Assembly (NCBI RefSeq): GCF_002843355.2
Contig: NZ_PJAI02000023.1
Coordinates: 1 to 46,672 of the forward strand
Origin: Colwellia echini
GTDB lineage: Bacteria; Pseudomonadota; Gammaproteobacteria; Enterobacterales; Alteromonadaceae
DNA: 46,672 nt
Reading direction: 5' to 3'
This document shows, piece by piece, positions 43,866 to 46,672 of this stretch (position 1 is the first letter of the stretch; every line of letters begins with the position of its first letter). The notes beneath the pieces were generated by a model, which was not told where the DNA came from, searched no databases, and saw only the letters and a list, made by a program, of their open reading frames with translations. The translations under genes and the position numbers were made by a program.

Positions 43866-44331
43866 ACCTATCCTTGACTGCTAACGAGCTTGTAGGATAA
43901 CTCGTTTTTATATTATTTATTAATAAAAATACTCTAACTGGATTATTTTCTTTTAACAATCTAAAATTTTTACGTTTTTGGTGATTTAATTTTTTACATC
44001 GTTAATGCATTGAAATGGCTGATTAGCGCCTAATAATTCAGCGTTTTAGTGGGTTTATTTGGTGTGGTGTTGGGCTTTTAACCCTTAATGCAGGTTGTTT
44101 CTTAAATTTTCAATATTATGAACAAGGCAATACAGTTGCCATTGGGTAATTAATCATGACACTCTCTTATAATTTATAAATACAAACCTCTTGCTTATGG
44201 TTGTATAACAAATATAACCCCGATGAAATTAAAATTATTGCAAGCTCTATGTGAAGATAACTATTGCTAATATTCATCAAAATTTAGACAAAAAAAAGCC
44301 CTTGCATAGCAAGAGCTTTTTTCAATAAATA
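43866..44331. other. Intergenic stretch between the accessory cluster and tRNA-Ser
   Basis: 466 bases without a supported gene. At its left edge TGACTGCTAACGAGCTTGTAG (given here as 43875-43895) repeats, with two mismatches in 19 bases, the junction at 42272-42290, and AACTCGTT (43899-43906) completes a small palindrome. A GT-rich stretch at 44055-44085 has no pairing partner. The tRNA terminator is at the right edge. Confidence 0.5.
44291..44322 (-). terminator. Terminator of tRNA-Ser
   Basis: On the minus strand AAAAAAGCTCTTGC pairs with GCAAGGGCTTTTTTT around a 3-base loop, starting 9 bases after the encoded CCA end of the tRNA. Confidence 0.9.
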
Positions 44332-44421
44332 TGGCGGTGAGCGAGAGATTCGAACTCTCGAAAGGGATAAACCTTTACACGCTTTCCAGGCGTGCGCCTT
44401 CAGCCACTCGGCCAGCTCACC
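44332..44421 (-). tRNA. tRNA-Ser(GGA)
   Basis: The minus strand gives a 90-base class II tRNA with acceptor GGTGAGC/GCTCACC, discriminator G and encoded CCA. The anticodon loop is CTGGAAA within stem CACGC/GCGTG, anticodon GGA. A long variable arm (GTAAAGGTTTATCCCTTTC region) and the T arm GAGAG-TTCGAAT-CTCTC are all present. Confidence 0.95.
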
Positions 44422-44599
44422 AGATTTTTCATGATACTTTTAGGTGTCATCTTCACCAAAGCTTTAGGCTTCACACTTTTAACGGCGCTATGGTAGGAAA
44501 AAAGCTGTTGTAGTGCAAGCTATTCCTAACATATTCAATTAAAAGCGTATTATTCGCTTAAAGTTCAAACAAATAATACCGGTATATTAGCAAGTAGTG

Positions 44600-45637
44600 T
44601 TATTTGTTACTTTGGTTGAAGGTTAACATGCGATCTAACGACTTCAACGCGCCGTCACGCAGTGACATGTCAACAAACACTTCTTTACCTGCAGGATCTA
44701 ATAAAGCTTCTTCAATTGCTTTTAAGCCATTCATAGCCATCCACGGACAATGAGCACAACTTTTACAAGTTGCGCCTTCACCAGCCGTTGGTGCTGCATA
44801 GAATTCTTTGTCTGGGCAAAGCTGTTGCATTTTGTAAAAAATGCCGCGGTCTGTTGCAACAATAAATGTTTTGTTTGGTAGTTCTTGTGCTGCTTTAATT
44901 AATTGGCTAGTTGAGCCAACCGCGTCAGCAAGTTCAATGATTTCGCTTGGCGATTCAGGGTGCACTAACACAGCAGCTTCTGGCTGTAGGGCTTTCATGT
45001 CTTTTAATGCTTTAGTTTTAAACTCGTCGTGAACGATACAAGCGCCCTGCCACATGATCATATCTGCGCCAGTATTTTTTTGAATGTAGTTACCTAAGTG
45101 ACGATCTGGTCCCCAGATAATTTTTTCACCAAGTGAGTCAAGGTGTTCAACAATCTCTAGGGCACAAGAAGAGGTTACAATCCAATCGGCACGTGCTTTA
45201 ACTGCAGTAGAGGTGTTTGCGTATACAACAACAGTTCTGTCAGGATGTTGATCACAAAACGCTGAAAATTCGTCAATAGGACAACCTAAATCTAGTGAAC
45301 AGGTCGCTTCCAGGCTTGGCATTACTACTGTTTTTTCTGGGGTTAATACTTTTGCGGTTTCGCCCATGAATTTTACGCCAGCAACAATAAGTGTTGTTGC
45401 TTCGTGGGTATTACCAAAGCGAGCCATTTCTAACGAGTCAGAAACACAACCGCCTGTTTCTTCAGCAAGCGCTTGAATAACAGGGTCGGTGTAATAGTGA
45501 GCAATCAATACTGCATTTTTTTCAATGAGTAATTTTTTGATGCGATCTTTATAGGCTAGCTGCTCGTCATTAGTTAACGGTGCAGGTTTAGCTGGAAATT
45601 GAAAATCAAATTCTACGGCTGTATTCGCTTGTATCAT
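44600..45637 (-). CDS. nadA: NadA, quinolinate synthase
   Basis: 345 residues (E. coli NadA: 347). [20 protein letters not shown] starts the first of three similar domains, and [13 protein letters not shown] follows. Candidate ligands of the catalytic [4Fe-4S] cluster are the cysteines in [25 protein letters not shown] and [16 protein letters not shown]. The enzyme condenses iminoaspartate with dihydroxyacetone phosphate to quinolinate in NAD synthesis. It lies directly downstream of the tRNA-Lys array and in the same direction, as in E. coli where nadA follows the lys/val tRNA operon. No regulatory site was recognised. Confidence 0.95.
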   Translation of the reverse strand: MIQANTAVEFDFQFPAKPAPLTNDEQLAYKDRIKKLLIEKNAVLIAHYYTDPVIQALAEETGGCVSDSLEMARFGNTHEATTLIVAGVKFMGETAKVLTPEKTVVMPSLEATCSLDLGCPIDEFSAFCDQHPDRTVVVYANTSTAVKARADWIVTSSCALEIVEHLDSLGEKIIWGPDRHLGNYIQKNTGADMIMWQGACIVHDEFKTKALKDMKALQPEAAVLVHPESPSEIIELADAVGSTSQLIKAAQELPNKTFIVATDRGIFYKMQQLCPDKEFYAAPTAGEGATCKSCAHCPWMAMNGLKAIEEALLDPAGKEVFVDMSLRDGALKSLDRMLTFNQSNK

Positions 45638-45789
45638 GAGTGCTCTCTATCTAATAGGCATGCTTTAAAACGCGTGAATTATAATGCAAACACAGTTAAA
45701 AGTGTAGTACTACCAATACGTATAGGATTTAAATAGATTTTAGAGATTAGGTTTTGAGTAAATTTAGAGAAAATATATCGACCAATAAG

Positions 45790-46364
45790 TGGTCGGCCGT
45801 AAAGGATTTGAATCTTCGAACTAACTTTGGCTGGTTAAAAGCTGAGACTTTTATATTTTAATTATACTTAGATGGTTTAACTATTCAGATGATTTAACTA
45901 TGGGATGCTTTAAGTAAGGAGTGGTCGGCCGTGAAGGATTTGAATCTTCGAACTAACTTTGGCTAGTTAAAAGCTGAGACTTTTATATTTTAATTATACT
46001 TAGATGATTTAACTATGGGATGCTTTAAGTAAGGAGTGGTCGGCCGTGAAGGATTTGAATCTTCGAACTAACTTTGGCTAGTTAAAAGCTGAGACTTTTA
46101 TATTTTAATTATACTTAGATGATTTAACTATGGGATGCTTTAAGTAAGGAGTGGTCGGCCGTGAAGGATTTGAATCTTCGAACTAACTTTGGCTAGTTAA
46201 AAGCTGAGACTTTTATATTTTAATTATACTTAGATGATTTAACTATGGGATGCTTTAAGTAAGGAGTGGTCGGCCGTGAAGGATTTGAACCTTCCGTCTA
46301 ACTTTAGTTGTTAAAAGCTGAGGCTTGATAAATAATGTTAGAGTTTTTTCGATTAAAGTAGGAG
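45790..46364 (-). repeat. Tandem array of degenerate tRNA-Lys units
   Basis: Five head-to-tail units begin with TGGTCGGCCGT at 45790 (132 bases), 45922, 46037, 46152 (115 bases each, identical to each other) and 46267 (98 bases). On the minus strand each keeps the tRNA-Lys 3' end: T loop TTCAAAT, 3' acceptor ACGGCCG, discriminator A and CCA, plus a remnant of the anticodon loop (GCTTTTAAC). The D arm and 5' acceptor strand are lost and replaced by AT-rich sequence. The first T-stem change (GAAGA against CCTTC) breaks a pair. These are tRNA pseudogenes. Confidence 0.9.
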
Positions 46365-46440
46365 TGGTCGGCCGTGAAGGATTTGAACCTTCGACAAATT
46401 GGTTAAAAGCCAACTGCTCTACCAACTGAGCTAACGGCCG
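46365..46440 (-). tRNA. tRNA-Lys(TTT), copy 1
   Basis: 76 bases with acceptor CGGCCGT/ACGGCCG, D arm GCTC-AGTTGGTA-GAGC, anticodon loop CTTTTAA, T arm GAAGG-TTCAAAT-CCTTC, discriminator A and encoded CCA. Spacers between copies are 43 and 37 bases, with AGGAA before and CTCCT after the tRNA. Confidence 0.95.
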
Positions 46441-46483
46441 TTCCTGTACTTTAATTTTTTGCTTTTACTTTTTACTTTAGGAG

Positions 46484-46559
46484 TGGTCGGCCGTGAAGGA
46501 TTTGAACCTTCGACAAATTGGTTAAAAGCCAACTGCTCTACCAACTGAGCTAACGGCCG
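46484..46559 (-). tRNA. tRNA-Lys(TTT), copy 2
   Basis: Identical in sequence to copy 1 over all 76 bases as read here, including the encoded CCA. Part of the same transcript, by spacing. Confidence 0.95.
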
Positions 46560-46596
46560 TTCCTAAAATGTGAGTAAATGAATAATAATCTTGAAT

Positions 46597-46672
46597 TGGT
46601 CGGCCGTGAAGGATTTGAACCTTCGACAAATTGGTTAAAAGCCAACTGCTCTACCAACTGAGCTAACGGCCG
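46597..46672 (-). tRNA. tRNA-Lys(TTT), copy 3, ending at the window edge
   Basis: Identical to copies 1 and 2; its 5' end coincides with the last base of the window, so further tRNA genes may lie beyond. Confidence 0.93.

Noticed and set aside
44030..44101. Additional attC site near the GT-rich stretch
   Set aside because: Some wording (GCGCCTAATAATTCAGCG, TAACCCTTAATGCAGG) recalls attC ends, but the two sides do not pair well.
45790..46364. CRISPR-like array
   Set aside because: Units are 98-132 bases, repeat over their full length and derive from tRNA-Lys; there are no unique spacers and no cas genes.

Overview
The window looks like chromosomal DNA from a marine gammaproteobacterium of the order Alteromonadales, probably close to Colwellia or Thalassotalea. 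The evidence is AT-rich DNA, RimK, RimO, NadA, LdhA and CpxRA of gammaproteobacterial type, a large TonB-dependent receptor beside an alginate lyase, and tRNA-Lys genes next to nadA as in E. coli. The genus is inferred from these traits; no database comparison was possible.

Layout. 1-4.5 kb: the start of rimK, an HdfR-like LysR regulator, and a D-lactate dehydrogenase (ldhA) flanked by two outward-facing copies of the same two-gene cassette of small proteins. 4.8-16.5 kb: an orphan hybrid histidine kinase, a MaoC-like hydratase, rimO, a three-gene operon of unknown role (membrane-anchored protein, periplasmic binding protein, duplicated CBU_0592-type membrane protein), a META-domain lipoprotein and a CPA2 antiporter. 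16.5-26.3 kb: an alginate-type locus with a TonB-dependent receptor, a PL7 lyase, an Ig-like/lectin-like lipoprotein and a collagen-like choice-of-anchor I lipoprotein. A palindromic ATTACCAA/TTGGTAAT motif precedes the receptor, and related half sites precede the Ig-like lipoprotein. 26.6-32.6 kb: a BaeSR-like two-component system, a secreted EF-hand protein with a Pro-rich partner, a second HdfR-like regulator and an HPP-family membrane protein.

33-38 kb holds a RimK-like ATP-grasp ligase, a GNAT/C39-like peptidase fusion and a convergent OsmC-YcaO fusion. With rimK and rimO, this makes the window rich in ribosomal-protein or peptide modification enzymes. 38.3-41.4 kb is a canonical Cpx locus: a cpxP/spy-like gene divergent from cpxRA, with tandem CpxR-type boxes between them.

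41.5-43.9 kb is the accessory part. Three co-oriented modules (a RelE/HigB-HigA type toxin-antitoxin pair whose toxin is broken, a HEPN-like protein, and an AbiJ-NTD4/HEPN-like protein) are separated by imperfect palindromes. Two of the modules are bounded by 11-base inverted repeats of the form GTTA(G/A)CAGTNN. I read this as a decayed integron-type cassette cluster without an integrase. It is followed by tRNA-Ser(GGA) and nadA. The window ends in a tRNA-Lys(TTT) array: three intact genes and five degenerate units that keep only the 3' part of the tRNA, three of them perfect 115-base tandem copies.

Two copies of a short terminal-inverted-repeat element (about 171 and 261 bp) lie 26 kb apart in opposite orientation. 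No phage genes, CRISPR array, transposase or integrase gene was seen.
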